Notes: generated by a model not told the origin, from the letters alone. DNA of 64,000 nt from Ligustrum vulgare (GCA_963555705.1 OY743184.1:31382614-31446613), one strand, 5' to 3'; numbered from the stretch's first letter, positions 1 through 10,988 are shown. Made by a program: numbers and translations.

Positions 1-1876
1 AAAGGACAGGGAAGCATGGGCAAATGATGGAGAGTATGGGAGAAAGGCTGGAACGTGTTGTACTGCTGGATGGGCTGCTGGAAAAAGATATACATATATA
101 CATACACAAGCAGCCTGAAAAAAAGAGAGCCAGGCAGAGGAGAAACCGGTGGAAGTCTTACTGCTGGTGACAGCAGCAGTAAAGAACCGGAAGAAGAAAA
201 TTGTTTTGCTGATACATAAGAGGGAGACCAGAAGGAGAGGAAGAAGCAGGGTGACAGGCTGCTGATTTCTGGCCGGAGGGGGGAGCATATAGGAAAGGGA
301 GGAGGAAAACCGGGGGTTGAATTGTGCATACCAGAGGAAGGAGCTGACTGGAAAAAACGCTTTGCTGCTGTCACTGAATTGATAGGCTGCTAAAGGCAGC
401 ATACTGCTGCTGCAGCTGCTGGTAGGAGGACAGGCGAGAGAGGAGACCAAGGGGATTGCTGCTACTGGGTGCAGACGGATGCTCAAGGGGAAGGACAAAA
501 GGGGGGCTGGTGACAGCAGCTAATGGTTAAAAGAAGGAGAGCTTACGGCCTGAACTACTGCTGATCTGCTGGACTGCTGCTAAAACACTGAAGATGGAGC
601 TGAGGTGCTAAAAGAATGTTGCTGCAGAAAGTAGAAGTAGCTGGTGCTGATTTTATGCTGGAAATTAGCTGCTGCCTGGTTGCTGGAAATCTGCTGGAAG
701 TAGTGCTGACTGCTGGTGCTGCCTATGCTGTTGAAGACTGAATCTGGTTGCTGCTGAGCTGCTGCCTGGGGACGTGCAGCTGCTGGAACTGCTGCTGAGC
801 TGAAAGCTGGATTGCTGGTTGCTGATGCTGAAGAGGTGCTGCTACTGCTGAGAAAGAAGAACTTAGTTGCTGTTGCTGGAGAGTAGTTGCTGGTGCTGAA
901 ATGAAGGCAGGTTGCTGGGAGCTATCTGTAACGCAACTGTTGTGTTGATTAGCTGGGATATACCAGGGGAAGCTGCTGCTGATTTATGCTGGTTCACCTG
1001 CTATAATTTACTGCCTGTGCTGGACTTCTAGTGCAGTGAGCTGAGGACGGCGTTGCAATAAGGGGTGGTTGCGGCTGGACGCAACACAAAGCAGTGACGC
1101 AATTTCAACAATATTCAAACTCCGGGTTTTAATTTACTGTTTTATGTTATTTTTAATTCTCAACTTCATGTTTAGCTAAATTTTGCACGTTGGGATGATT
1201 GATGGAATTTAACCTAGTTTGGATTAATTTTAATATTTGCTATTTGATTAAATGCTTATTTCATGTGTGTTTGTTATTGAGATTATTACATGTGTTTGCT
1301 TGATCACCAAATATGTGTTTTGTGAAGTGTATGATAATCGAGAGATATTATGCATTTTAGACCAAATAACAAATGCTCTAGGTTCTTGTTAAGGATAGAG
1401 ATATACCTTAAACCCTAGATGATCCATTGAGCTATTTTCACAAAGAATTAATGCAATTGATTGGGCCTTAATCGACATAGAGATATAGTAGGTTAGACCA
1501 ATTGATTAGGGTTGATTTCACTCGAGAGAGGTAATTGGCTAAGCTTGGAAAATCGGGTCTAACATTGTAAATGAGTAATTTGTTAATTTGCATGTTGAGA
1601 AATTAATTAGACGACGGTTAAATGAAATCATGAATCCCAACTATTTTATCTTTCATTTTCCTTATTTTAATTTGGTTTCAAATTAGTTTCTTTAATTTAG
1701 TATTTTCCAAAACAAACTTTTAATTGTGTGTTTCTTTTATTGTTAGAATTAAACTAATTAAAGTTGTATAATCTAAAGTAAACATTCCTCGTGGGATCGA
1801 CAATCCGGACTCAAAAAGTCCACTTTATTACTTGTACGCGACCCGTGCGCTTGCGGTACACTATTTTGAGCGAACA
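1..1876 (+). mobile_element. Athila/Tat-like LTR, 3' part (5' end outside window)
   Basis: The last 780 bases (about 1095-1876) align by eye with 29430-30203. They share blocks such as ATAATCGAGAGA, GACCAAATAACAAATG and TCGGGTCTAACATTG, and the ending CTTGC.GTACAC...GCGAACA. The CCTCGTGGGATCGAC block and the 'acccgtgc.cttgcgg' ending are typical of Athila/Tat-group LTR ends. The first 1.1 kb is rich in GCTG/CTG-like triplets and has no convincing ORF; it would be U3 or inserted sequence. No primer-binding site follows: viral sequence starts directly at 1877. Whether this is a solo LTR or the end of a larger element cannot be decided here. Confidence 0.6.
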
Positions 1877-2252
1877 TGAATATATTGAAGATCTAAAAAT
1901 ATTAATAAAAACATTAATAAGTGATGTACAAGAAGTAAAAAATGAATTAAAAGAAGTAAGAAATGATATAAATATACTAAAACTAGAGATTAGAGAATTT
2001 AAAGAAAATAATAAAAGCAAAGATAAGAAAATAGACAAAAAACTCATAGAAAAAGAAATACTTAGAATAGGAAAGAAGCATTTCGAACAAGAAAAAATTA
2101 TAATAGAAGCAGGAAGTATGGATGATGAATTTAGAAGAAACATATTACCAAAAATACTAGAGGAAGAATTAGAATTACAAAAATCTATAGAAAAAAATTT
2201 AGGAAAATTAAAAGCTGAAGAAAAAATTGAAGAAGAACAAGACAAAAAATGA
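1877..2252 (+). pseudogene. 5'-truncated viral coiled-coil protein (virion-associated-like)
   Basis: The reading frame is open from the upstream LTR into viral sequence, and its first clearly viral residues begin at about 1877. The true start codon is missing, so the gene was cut by the junction. The roughly 125 viral residues are very rich in Lys, Glu, Ile and Leu with heptad-like hydrophobic spacing (DVQEVKNELKEVRNDINILK), and the end is highly charged. Caulimovirids carry a small coiled-coil virion-associated protein, and position and composition fit that role, but there is no diagnostic motif. The stop TGA overlaps the next start (ATGA at 2249-2252), the arrangement expected for polycistronic translation by reinitiation. 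Confidence 0.6.
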
Positions 2253-3577
2253 ATGAAGAGTTAGACTTGCTTATAGAAAATTTTGACCAATTAAGTATAG
2301 AAAATTTTAATGAATACCAAGTTTTAATCAATACTGGAGGAGCACCTAACCCTGCTCCAATAGGAACTTCCAAACAAGAATTACCAGATCCAGATGAAAG
2401 TTATGCACCCTTATATAGTAAACCACACCGAAAATATTATGATAGAATCAGAGATAGACAACCACCTAGAGGGAATAAATATAAAGATAAATTTGAACCA
2501 AATAATAATTATGATAAACCTATTAATCATGGAGGAACAAAATTAGATCTTGATTGTAAAATAGATACTAAAAAAGCTTTATTAACTTGGGCAGATTCAA
2601 TGATACTATTCTTTTTATACAATAAAGATGATACATGGGAAAATACTGATAGAATGATAAATTTTTTAATAGCCTCTTTTGAAGGACATGTTAGAAATTG
2701 GTGGGAAGGAATAAGTAGTGATACAAAAGCATTAATAAGAAGAAATATACAGACAGAACTAATAAAATCAGATAGAGAGGGAATAGAAAAATTAGTAGAT
2801 TATATTGCGGATGAATTTTTAGGAGAAAATTGAATAAGTAATTCTGAAGCAGAATCAATAAGAGAAAAAGATAATGCAAGAGTAAGATTAATAAATTTAA
2901 CAATATGTGATATGTGTAAAATTAAAGAATATACTTGTGAATTTAAAGAATACTATTATGTCCAATTCTATAGTAATGAAAATCAAGAAGTATATAGAGA
3001 TATGTATTACAATAAATTACCAGGTTCATGGGGAATATATTTTAAAATAGAATTTGAAAAATTTATTAGAGATAACCCTGGAACACCTAGAACATTAGGA
3101 TCAAGGATAAAATTCTTATTTGAAAGATTAGCATATATATGTCAACAAAGACAATTATTAAAGAAATAAGGAAAATTAACTAGAATATGTTGTGAAGATA
3201 TGGAAAAACCTACCCAATGGGGATGTAACCCTGAAAGAAGAAAATATAATAATAAAAGAAAATTTAAAAAATTCAGAAACTTCAGAAAAAAATATATAAA
3301 ACCTAAGAGGAGATATTACAAAAGAAGATATAATCCAAATAAAAAATAGAAAAATAAAACTTATAAGAAAGATAAAAGCCAATGCAAATGTTGGAATTGT
3401 GGAGAAATGGGACATATAAGCCCTGATTGTAACAAAAAGAAAGTTAAAATATTACAAAATGAATATCTAGAAATAGAAAGTGAACTAAGTGAAATATCAG
3501 ATATTGAAGAATACTATGATCAAGAAGTTTATATAAGCGAAACAGATTCAGAAAGCAATGAATCAGAATCAGAATAA
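2249..3577 (+). pseudogene. Pararetroviral coat protein with CCHC zinc knuckle, three in-frame stops
   Basis: One frame runs through the whole region, interrupted by TGA at 2831, TAA at 3167 and TAG at 3347, and ends at TAA 3575-3577. The first part has an acidic/proline-rich stretch and then a folded core around 'WADSMILFFLYNKDDTWENT', a pattern seen in caulimovirid and Ty3 capsids. After about residue 330 there is a Lys/Arg-rich tract, then a knuckle with spacing CX2CX4HX4C at about 3391-3432 (CWNCGEMGHISPDC). A Glu/Ser-rich acidic tail follows, like the tail of caulimovirid coat precursors. The start overlaps the upstream stop, and the end overlaps the movement-protein start by 20 bases. 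It would package viral RNA/DNA in the cytoplasm; this copy is broken. Confidence 0.85.
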
Positions 3578-4197
3578 AGAAATAGAAGAAATAGAAACAA
3601 ATAAGAACATAGATAAGCAAGAATATGAATGAATAGAAGGTTATGGATTAAAAGTAACTTTTGATAATAATAAGTTCAGAAAAATACAAAAATTATCTTT
3701 AGATTTGAAAATAGGAAAATGAGAAATATTAGACAGAATATGGAAAAGAGAAAAAGTAGCAATAAATGAATATCATAAAATTGAAAGAGCAATAGATGTT
3801 AGAACCACTCAAGGAACACACAAATTAAATCTTTTAACAAAAAATACAGTTGCAGAATTATTAACAAAGATTAATAGAAAACAAAGTGAAAAGATTCAAT
3901 ATGTTTACTTAGCAGGTATCCAAATAATGTTTAAATCCCTGTTTAGAAAAGGATTAGATTCGTCTTTGACTGTAAGTTTACATGATGGGAGAATTATAAA
4001 TTTAAAAGACAGTCATTTAGGAACAGTAGAAGGAAATCCAGCATATAAGAAACTAATATTTACATGTTACCCAAAATATTGTATATCATTAAAAGATATA
4101 AATTTTAATGAAGTTTTAGGATTACATTTCAAATTACATAAATATGATATAATGGAACCAGGAGATAAAATTATGACTATAGAATACAGGGCATTAT

Positions 4198-5982
4198 CAG
4201 GCCCGGTTTTGGGCCAAGGCTGCTAAGGCAACAGCCTTAGGCCTCCAATCTTTGGGGGCCTCCAAAAAAAAAAAAAAAGTTAGCCCAAAAAAAAGCCCAA
4301 TCCAAAAAATAACAATTTGTATTATCCAACTGGCCAACCCTACGGCTATACGGCTAACTTCAGTTTCCTAATCCCTAATCCCTCATTTCAAATTTTTTCA
4401 ATTGCAATCTCACTCAGTCCCTCTCCCAGACTCGCGTCTGCGTCGCCGGCCAAAACACAAACTGATTTGCAGCTGGATTTTATATCTGTTGGGGATGCTT
4501 GGTATGGGTTCCATCTGTATATACTTCTCCTGGCATGTACCTTGTCAACCATCCAGTGAATCTTGAAGTGCAGGTAGCTCACACCTGATATTTAGTATCT
4601 CATAGCCTTTTCCCTGAAGTTAAATATCCGCTTTTATTTACTTGAATATTTATTATTGATTGTCAAACAATTAGTCAAAGAAGTATTTTCCCTTCACTGG
4701 AACTCAAGATTTTTGGTTCCTCTTAGGGCTTCCAAAGCAAGTTTAGACAGGTTCATAGTTTTGGTTGGTTGTTTTATGGAAACAATTAAACACTATCTAT
4801 TTGACTAGTATAATTATTATCCTCCTTTTTGGTATTTTACATGGGAACTGAATTATCTTGCATAAAGAGGAATAAAAATTGAAATGACTTCTGCTATATT
4901 TGTTAAGATATTGGTCCCAGCATCTTTTTAGGCTTCTTTTCTTCCAAATCTTAGTAGCAACAGTGATTGAAGGGGCTAACTTTAACGATTTCAGAAGGTT
5001 TATCATCTTCTGTGTTTCCATCTAGACATTCATTTAGTTGGTGCGGGCCAATGCGTGCTTCTAGGAATAAGGATTCTCTAATTGGAATATCTACTCAGCT
5101 CCAAGATTCAGGTTTTTGCTAATGCTAAATTTATTTTGAATAAATGTTTATCTGTTTATGTTTTGGCCCTGATTCTGAAGCTACTGCCTACTACTAGTAG
5201 CAAGACTTTATTTAAGTTATTTGTATAATTTAAACTGAAATTAGTTAAATTAGGAATTAAAATTAGTTAAACTGAAATTTATTTCAATGATATATGATAT
5301 TTGTGAATATGTGATTGAATTTGATTACCGTCTAATTAGGAGAATGGTTGATTCATTTTTCAGGTTTTTACTTGAATGTTGTTCAAGTTGATTGTTGAAA
5401 GCTTGGGGAATTATTTATTCAGATTCATCAATCAGGTTCTATCGCTCTTTGTATATAATTATGTCTACTAGAAAATTTGAATCTGGATATGCTAAAAGAA
5501 AACGAAAACAAAAGGTTGAGCAATTGATTAAATTTCAAGAGGGAGCACTTGATAAGTTTTTTATTAGCAGTAAACAAACACGCAATGAAGACACAATTAT
5601 TGAAAGAGAGTTCAATGAGAATGACAATAGAGATTATGGAACTCAAGAGCAACCTAGTATAGTGAATGATGAGAACATGAATGATGAAAATATGATTACT
5701 ATAGAAAAAGATATGTTGGAACAACTTGATTTGAGTAGTTTGATTACTAATTTTGCATCTCAAAATGTGAGAAGGTTAAATATTATGTTAAAATGATCTC
5801 TCGGTTGTGAGATATGTTTGAATTTGTAATTACATCTTTTGAATTGTAAAAAGTCTTCTTTTGAATACATGTCTTATTTATTTAATTATTTAAGTATTGC
5901 TACGTTTGAAAAAAAAAATTATATTCAAGGGCCTCAAAATAGCTAGTTGCCTTAGACCACTATATTCTCAGGGCCGGCACTG
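4198..5982 (+). mobile_element. hAT transposon (internally deleted) inserted in the viral movement gene
   Basis: The ends are imperfect inverted repeats, CAGGCCCGGTTTTGGG on the left and CAGTGCCGGCCCTGAG when the right end is reverse-complemented. Both subterminal regions share CTAAGGCAAC. A perfect 8-bp target duplication, GGCATTAT, lies at 4190-4197 and 5983-5990, the size known for the hAT superfamily. The element is 1785 bp and carries only a remnant of a TTF/zf-MYM-type transposase (5461-5796). It was therefore mobilised in trans, after the virus had integrated. The rest is AT-rich non-coding sequence with an A-run at 4264-4278. Confidence 0.93.
5461..5796 (+). pseudogene. hAT transposase remnant: N-terminus joined to C-terminus
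   Basis: This 111-residue ORF begins MSTRKFESGYAKRKRKQKV and goes on with LIKFQEGALDKFF. That is the usual basic N-terminus of plant hAT proteins annotated as zinc finger MYM-type 1-like/TTF-type. It ends with EQLDLSSLITNFASQNVRR, which resembles the usual C-terminal end of the same proteins. The zinc-finger, catalytic RNase-H-like and dimerisation regions (normally some 600 residues) are missing between the two, so an internal deletion fused the ends in frame. The product cannot be a transposase. Recognition of the family is from memory of its conserved ends. Confidence 0.75.
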
Positions 5983-6676
5983 GGCATTATACACATTTAC
6001 TAATTCTAATTATGGAAACATTTATTCTAAAAAACCATATATTGAAATTCATAAAGAATGTAAAGATTTTGGTAAAGCTGTAGAACCAGATAAACAAATA
6101 AGTTTAGTTCCAAGAAATTATGAACTTACTATAACAAAAAATAAACCAGAAATCATAGAGTTACGAGAAGAAGAATACCCTAATAATAACATAACATTTG
6201 AAGATGGCAGATTAATTAGGAGATCAGCAAGTTTACCTAATAGAAAACAATTAGGAGAAACTAGTAATATAAAAGAAATAAAACTTAATAGAAATGCTGG
6301 AAATATGAAAATAGAAGGTGAATATTTTAATGGAATAGAACATATAAAAGGATCAAATATATTAATTGACACAGGAGCTAGTGAATGTCATATAGCTTCA
6401 AATAAAAATAAAGGACTAATATCTCATAGAACCAATCCATATAGATATATAAATTTTGATGGACAAATACATATGACTGAACTTGAAGTAAAAGTACCAA
6501 TAAAAATAGGAGGAATAAATCTCCTAGTACCATGTCATGTAGATAGTAGTATGGCAAACCCTCATGTATTATTAGGTATGAGCTTTCTAGATGGACTAGA
6601 AGATTATAGTATAAAACGTGAAGGATTATATATAACTCATAATGGTCAAACTATACTATGCAGAAAGGCTGAATAA

Positions 6677-8582
6677 ATGAATAACCAAATAAGTTTTCCA
6701 TTAGCCGTTTATATACAAGTTACAATTGTTGAAACAAATATAACAACACGTGCATTAAATGACACGGGAAGTGATATAACAATATTCAAAAACTTCTTAA
6801 TAAAATCATGGAATACTAATGGAAAAATAAAAATTACAGGAGTAACATGAGAAAGTACTCATATAATTAATAGTGCTGATAAAATTGATATAATACTTGG
6901 GAGTAAACAAATAGTTGTAAATAAAGTATATAATTATAACAAATTAGAATGTGATATATTACTAGGAAATGACTTTATACAACAATTTCAATATTATAAA
7001 CAAAATAATTACATGGTAATGTTACAAACACCTTGTGCACATTTACTAAAAATACCAAGAGAATTTAGACCTTACAGAGTTCAGCCAACACAGCGTGGTG
7101 ATAAATGGGAGAAAAAACCAATTATACAAAATGAAATAAAAAATAAAAGAATAATGTATAAAAAAACCTTAAAAACAAACATACAAACAAATATGGAAAA
7201 AATCATTGATCAACTAGAAAAAATTTGTGGAGAAAATCCATTATTATTTTGGAAACCACATCATCCAAAAGCTAAAATAGAATTAATAGAAAATGTTATT
7301 ATAAGAGTTAGACCAATTATGTATACCATACAAGATACACAAGAGTTTAAAACTCAGATAAAAGAATTACTTAATCAAAAATTAATCAGACCTACTAATG
7401 GACCCCATAGTAGTCCAGCATTTATGGTCATGAAACATTCTGAACAAAAAAGAGGAAAAGCTAGAATTGTGATAAATTATAAAGAATTAAACAAATATAC
7501 TAAATTTGACGGATACTTTTTACCCAATAAAGAGGTACTAATAAATCTTGCAAAAGGAAAACAATATTATTCTAAATTTGATTGCAAATCAGGATTTTGA
7601 CAAGTAAAAATGGAAGAAGATAGTATTCAATATACAGCATTTAGTACACCTCAAGGTAAGTATGAATGGATGGTTATGCCATTTGGTTTAAAAAAATGCA
7701 CCACAAATATATCAAAGAAGAATGTATAACATATTTAGAAAATTCAATGAATTCTTATTTGTCTATGTCGATGATATATTAATATGTTCTAATAATAGAG
7801 AAGAACATAGAAACCATTTAATTAAATTTATAAATGAATGCAAAAAAGAAGGAATTGTTCTTTCAAAAAATAAAGCTATAATAGAAAAACAAGAAATTGA
7901 TTTTCTTGGATTATCAATAGATAAAAGAGGGATAAAATTACAAACCCATATATCTAAAAAGATAGGAAGTTTCCCAAACAAATTAGAATCAAAAGAATAA
8001 ATACAAAAAATTTTAGGATGTTTAAATTATGCAGAAGGATTTATTGAAAATCTATCAAAAAAGAGATATAAAATTCAAATTTTACTCAGGAAAACAAATA
8101 CCAAAGGATGGAGTGATGAACATACAGAAATTGTCAAATCACTAAATGAAGAATGTAAAAATTTGCCAAAATTAAGATTACCAGATGAAAAAGATAATCT
8201 GATAGTTAATACTGATGCCTCGGATAAGTATTGGGCAGCAATATTAAAAACAGATCTTAATGAAATTTGTAGATATTCAAGTGGAACGTTTAATCAAGCA
8301 GAAATAAATTATACCACTCATGAGAAAGAACTGTTAGCAATCATCAGAGGAATAAAGAAGTTTTCATTGTTTTTATTATCTAAGAAATTCATTGTTGAAA
8401 CTGATAATTCTCAAGTTGCAGGTTTAGTAAAAAATAAATTACCACCAGAACCTCAATATAGAAGGCTCCATAGATGGCAAGCCTATTTGGCATTTTATAA
8501 TTTTGATATAGTTTATATTAAAGGTGTTAATAATTATCTTGCGGACTTTTTAAGCAGGAATATTGAATTTGCAGATGGATAA
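6677..8582 (+). pseudogene. Pararetroviral polymerase: protease, reverse transcriptase, RNase H
   Basis: The ATG at 6677 follows the previous stop directly. Residues 1-110 hold a protease with ALNDTGSDITIF and CDILLGNDFIQ. The RT begins near 7330 (LNQKLIRPTNGPHSSPAFMV) and includes the YVDDIL catalytic motif at about 7755-7772. The RNase H spans about 8190-8560 (NTDASDKYWAAIL, YTTHEKELLAI, FIVETDNSQVAGL) and ends at LADFLSRN. Breaks are TGA at 6848, TGA at 7598 within the SGF.QV block, a one-base frameshift in the A-run at 7690-7696, and TAA at 7998. The enzyme would copy pregenomic RNA into DNA in virus particles or inclusion bodies. It is not functional here. Its stop overlaps the transactivator start by 8 bases. 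Confidence 0.92.
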
Positions 8583-9681
8583 TATTAAAAGATCCCTAAT
8601 AGATGCCAAAAAGCGAATGAACTTCCTCATGGAGGAAGCTGAAGATATAAAGCTTGGAATTGAACAACTTGCAGAAACTCTCCAAGGAAGTTTCAAGCAA
8701 TTGATGGAAATCTCAACATTTCATCACAATTATACTAAAGAATTGAGCGATAACATAATTGAGATTGAATCTCAGTTTGAATCATTAATTACCAAACAGG
8801 CTGATACCAAACAGGTTATACCAAAAATACAAACAGTTACATCTTCTGGAAGCTGTGGTGGACCAATAATTAAAAGAAATGAACCAAGTCCAAAAAAAGT
8901 TGTTATAAATGAAGCCAGTCCTCGAAAAATCACAATCAATGCCAAAGATGAACATATAAGGGTAGTCAGAATTCGTCCTGAAGAAGAAGATGATTCCCCT
9001 TTTTTACCAAAAGAAAACGAATATAAAACTACTGTTGAAGTTATATATGAACTTCAAGAATGTGATTGCTATTACATTTCGTCTGGAGACCATGTATACC
9101 CACGATTGATCGTTACTCAGGGAGGAGATCCCGTCATGACAAAAATGGCAGCTGATTATGGATTCTTGGATCTTATCTATCCAGGAAAAGATCTGAAAGA
9201 AATCGAAAAATTTGATGATTTACTAAAAGGAGAAATTTCAAAATTTGCTCAAGGAAAAGCCATATATTTAAAATTTTATTCGATCAGTCCTGAAATTGAT
9301 GGAAGGATATATTATCCTGCTAAGCATATTATCACGATTGGGTATGTTGTTCGAAATTTTCAAATTGAAGTTGGGAAAAATACCAAGCCAGTACCAAACA
9401 TTACAAGATCATGGTTTAGATCCCGAAGGGTGTTGGGAATTAAAGTTCTCTACAACATTGCCAAAAACCTGTATGAGAAAAAATTCAAATGCATATGCCA
9501 GTACAATGGATGGACCTTACTCACTAATGGAAGAAAAGAAAAGTCAACAATCTTGCAAGAATACATCAATAAATTTGATACTCATCAAATCCATGGAAGT
9601 TTTGCCACTTTGCAAGAGGCGTGCATAGCTAGGAATTGCCCCACATGCCAAAGGAATAGATGGACAGGTGTGTCCTTGTAG
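8575..9681 (+). CDS. Caulimovirid inclusion-body/translational transactivator-like protein
   Basis: This is an intact ORF of about 368 codons, taking the ATG at 8575 that overlaps the polymerase stop. The N-terminal 70 residues are predicted coiled coil (MDNIKRSLIDAKKRMNFLM). A low-complexity basic stretch follows, then a folded region with CDCYYISSGDHVYPRL, and near the C-terminus KFKCICQYNGWTLL with HGSFATLQEA. The last block resembles the RNase-H-like 'YNG...F.s..EA' core of caulimovirus transactivators (P6/TAV). Gene position directly after RNase H and before the promoter fits. The family's role is to allow reinitiation on polycistronic viral RNA, matching the overlapping ORFs here. It is the only large viral gene without a break. 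Confidence 0.7.
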   Translation: MDNIKRSLIDAKKRMNFLMEEAEDIKLGIEQLAETLQGSFKQLMEISTFHHNYTKELSDNIIEIESQFESLITKQADTKQVIPKIQTVTSSGSCGGPIIKRNEPSPKKVVINEASPRKITINAKDEHIRVVRIRPEEEDDSPFLPKENEYKTTVEVIYELQECDCYYISSGDHVYPRLIVTQGGDPVMTKMAADYGFLDLIYPGKDLKEIEKFDDLLKGEISKFAQGKAIYLKFYSISPEIDGRIYYPAKHIITIGYVVRNFQIEVGKNTKPVPNITRSWFRSRRVLGIKVLYNIAKNLYEKKFKCICQYNGWTLLTNGRKEKSTILQEYINKFDTHQIHGSFATLQEACIARNCPTCQRNRWTGVSL

Positions 9682-10191
9682 GTCTTTGTAAAATTCAAAT
9701 TATTGTATCCATTACATAAGCAATGATGTAAGAGGTTGTATAGGAATACCTCGTGAAGTTGTATAAATAAGGATCTTCTAATTAGAAAGGAGGCAGAACT
9801 CTCTTGAGCACTCAGTTTGTGAGAAAGCCAAAAATCTTCTGTCTTTCAAAAAATTCTCATACCAATCCTTTGTCAATCTTCATATTATCAATAAAATCCC
9901 AATTTACTTATCATATTATGAGGAGTTTCTAAATTCTTGTCTTCTAAATCCTATTTCCAAAAAGAAGATATATTATTAAGAAAACTCCCTACACTCTGTC
10001 CTAAAATATTTTCCATCTAAAGAGTTATACAGTGAAGGCATCCAGGTTTAGCTAATAACCCGTGAAGGCAGGAAGCCATTGGAGGGTGTGGAGCAGAAAC
10101 CTATAAGCCTGAAGGTCACTAACAATAGAAGGAAAATACAAAGGTACTGAGAATAGGAAAAGAGGTTAGTATTCTTAATATATCTATCTTT
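9682..10191 (+). promoter_or_regulatory. Viral intergenic region: 35S-type promoter, TATA box, AATAAA and leader
   Basis: TATAAATA lies at 9762-9769, with TGATGTAAG (similar to an as-1 half site) about 35 bases upstream. AATAAA at 9890-9895 is about 120 bases downstream of the TATA box, as in caulimovirids, where the poly(A) signal is placed to give a terminally redundant RNA. The rest up to 10191 is leader with short open frames. I did not find an initiator-Met tRNA primer site (TGGTATCAGAGC) here. Confidence 0.7.
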
Positions 10192-10575
10192 ATGGAATTA
10201 GGAGGAAGAAGAGTTTTTAACATAACAGAATCCAGGATTATTAAGTTTAATTACCAAAACAGTCCTTATAATGATGAATACCATAGCATAATTGAACATT
10301 TATTCATGCATAAACAGTTTACTAGACCAAATAATGAAATAAAAAAGTTATATCATGTCTATATGCCATGTTTGTTAACTGTCTTTCCAACATTAAAAAG
10401 AATATTAGGATTAGAAATTACAAAATCAATTATTTATTTTTGGCTTGATAGTGATAACACTGAAATAAATAATGAATTATATTTAGGATATGTGTTTAGT
10501 AGTGATAATGATTATGATCCCGTAATAGATTATGATAGTGATGGAAGAGATGAATCTTTCTTTACCAGTTTTTGA
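10192..10575 (+). CDS. Viral small ORF of unknown function, 127 aa
   Basis: This is the first ORF after the viral leader. The product is hydrophobic in its middle (FPTLKRILGLEITKSIIYFW) with a strongly acidic C-terminus (SSDNDYDPVIDYDSDGRDES). I recognise no domain. It overlaps the next ORF by 44 bases in another frame, and its base composition matches the other viral genes. It is intact. It could be a silencing-suppressor or aphid-factor-type accessory protein by position only. Confidence 0.55.
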   Translation: MELGGRRVFNITESRIIKFNYQNSPYNDEYHSIIEHLFMHKQFTRPNNEIKKLYHVYMPCLLTVFPTLKRILGLEITKSIIYFWLDSDNTEINNELYLGYVFSSDNDYDPVIDYDSDGRDESFFTSF

Positions 10576-10966
10576 AAACCTTAATATCATGAATGAAAGT
10601 AATTATATAATGAAAAAACTCAGAACTAAAAGAGGTCCATATAAAGTTCAAAAGCATATCAAAAGTAAAAAAGGTATTGAATATGAAAATGAAATTGATA
10701 AAATAGGATACCAAGAGCAACTCTATGCATCACAAGAGATATTAAAAAGTTTTAAAGAAAATTTGATAGAAAACTTTGCTAGAGGAACTGTAAGATCTAT
10801 AATAATACATGATATTCAAGATATAATTGATAAATTAGAAAAGAGGAAGAAAAATATTTCAAAATATAATATACCATTTGAACTAAGTATAGATATCATG
10901 GCTGACATAAATATTATCAATTCTCAAACACTCATAGAATTTGAAAGATTACTTGAAACTTTATAA
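10532..10966 (+). CDS. Viral small ORF of unknown function, 144 aa
   Basis: An overlapping start in the acidic tail of the preceding ORF gives a 144-residue protein, basic near the N-terminus (KKLRTKRGPYKVQKHIKSKK) and helical after that (QDIIDKLEKRKKNISKY). No known domain is recognised. In-frame methionines downstream of 10532 could be the real start. The gene is intact. The chain of overlapping ORFs suggests translation from one polycistronic RNA with reinitiation. Confidence 0.5.
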   Translation: MIVMEEMNLSLPVFENLNIMNESNYIMKKLRTKRGPYKVQKHIKSKKGIEYENEIDKIGYQEQLYASQEILKSFKENLIENFARGTVRSIIIHDIQDIIDKLEKRKKNISKYNIPFELSIDIMADINIINSQTLIEFERLLETL

Positions 10967-10988
10967 ATTATTTACCTCTGTGTTTATA

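Larger units (their letters stand above)
3558..6676 (+). pseudogene. Viral movement protein (30K type) fused to a retropepsin-like domain, split by hAT element
   Basis: The ATG at 3558 overlaps the end of the coat gene. In-frame TGA codons lie at 3630 and 3720. The 30K-type core is seen around 3890-4190 (GNPAYKKLIFTCYPKY). At 4197 it is interrupted by a hAT element. Coding resumes after the second target duplication at 5991, in the same frame once the insert is discounted, and continues to TAA 6674-6676. The last 110 residues contain LIDTGASECH (about 6361) and, some 65 residues on, LLGMSFLDG, which is the DTG plus hydrophobic-hydrophobic-Gly arrangement of retroviral aspartic proteases. The movement protein would line plasmodesmata. 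A second, distinct protease domain starts the next gene. ATG 6677 follows the stop directly. Confidence 0.8.

Noticed and set aside
1..1090. GCTG/CTG-rich stretch as a triplet-repeat locus or coding poly-amino-acid tract
   Set aside because: Units are imperfect and interrupted, and no long frame is open. It is better seen as low-complexity LTR or inserted sequence.
2831..7600. Use of TGA as a sense codon (Trp) in the viral genes, since five in-frame TGA codons occur
   Set aside because: TAA and TAG also interrupt the frames, a frameshift and a transposon are present, and normal TGG codons are frequent. Decay by transition is sufficient.
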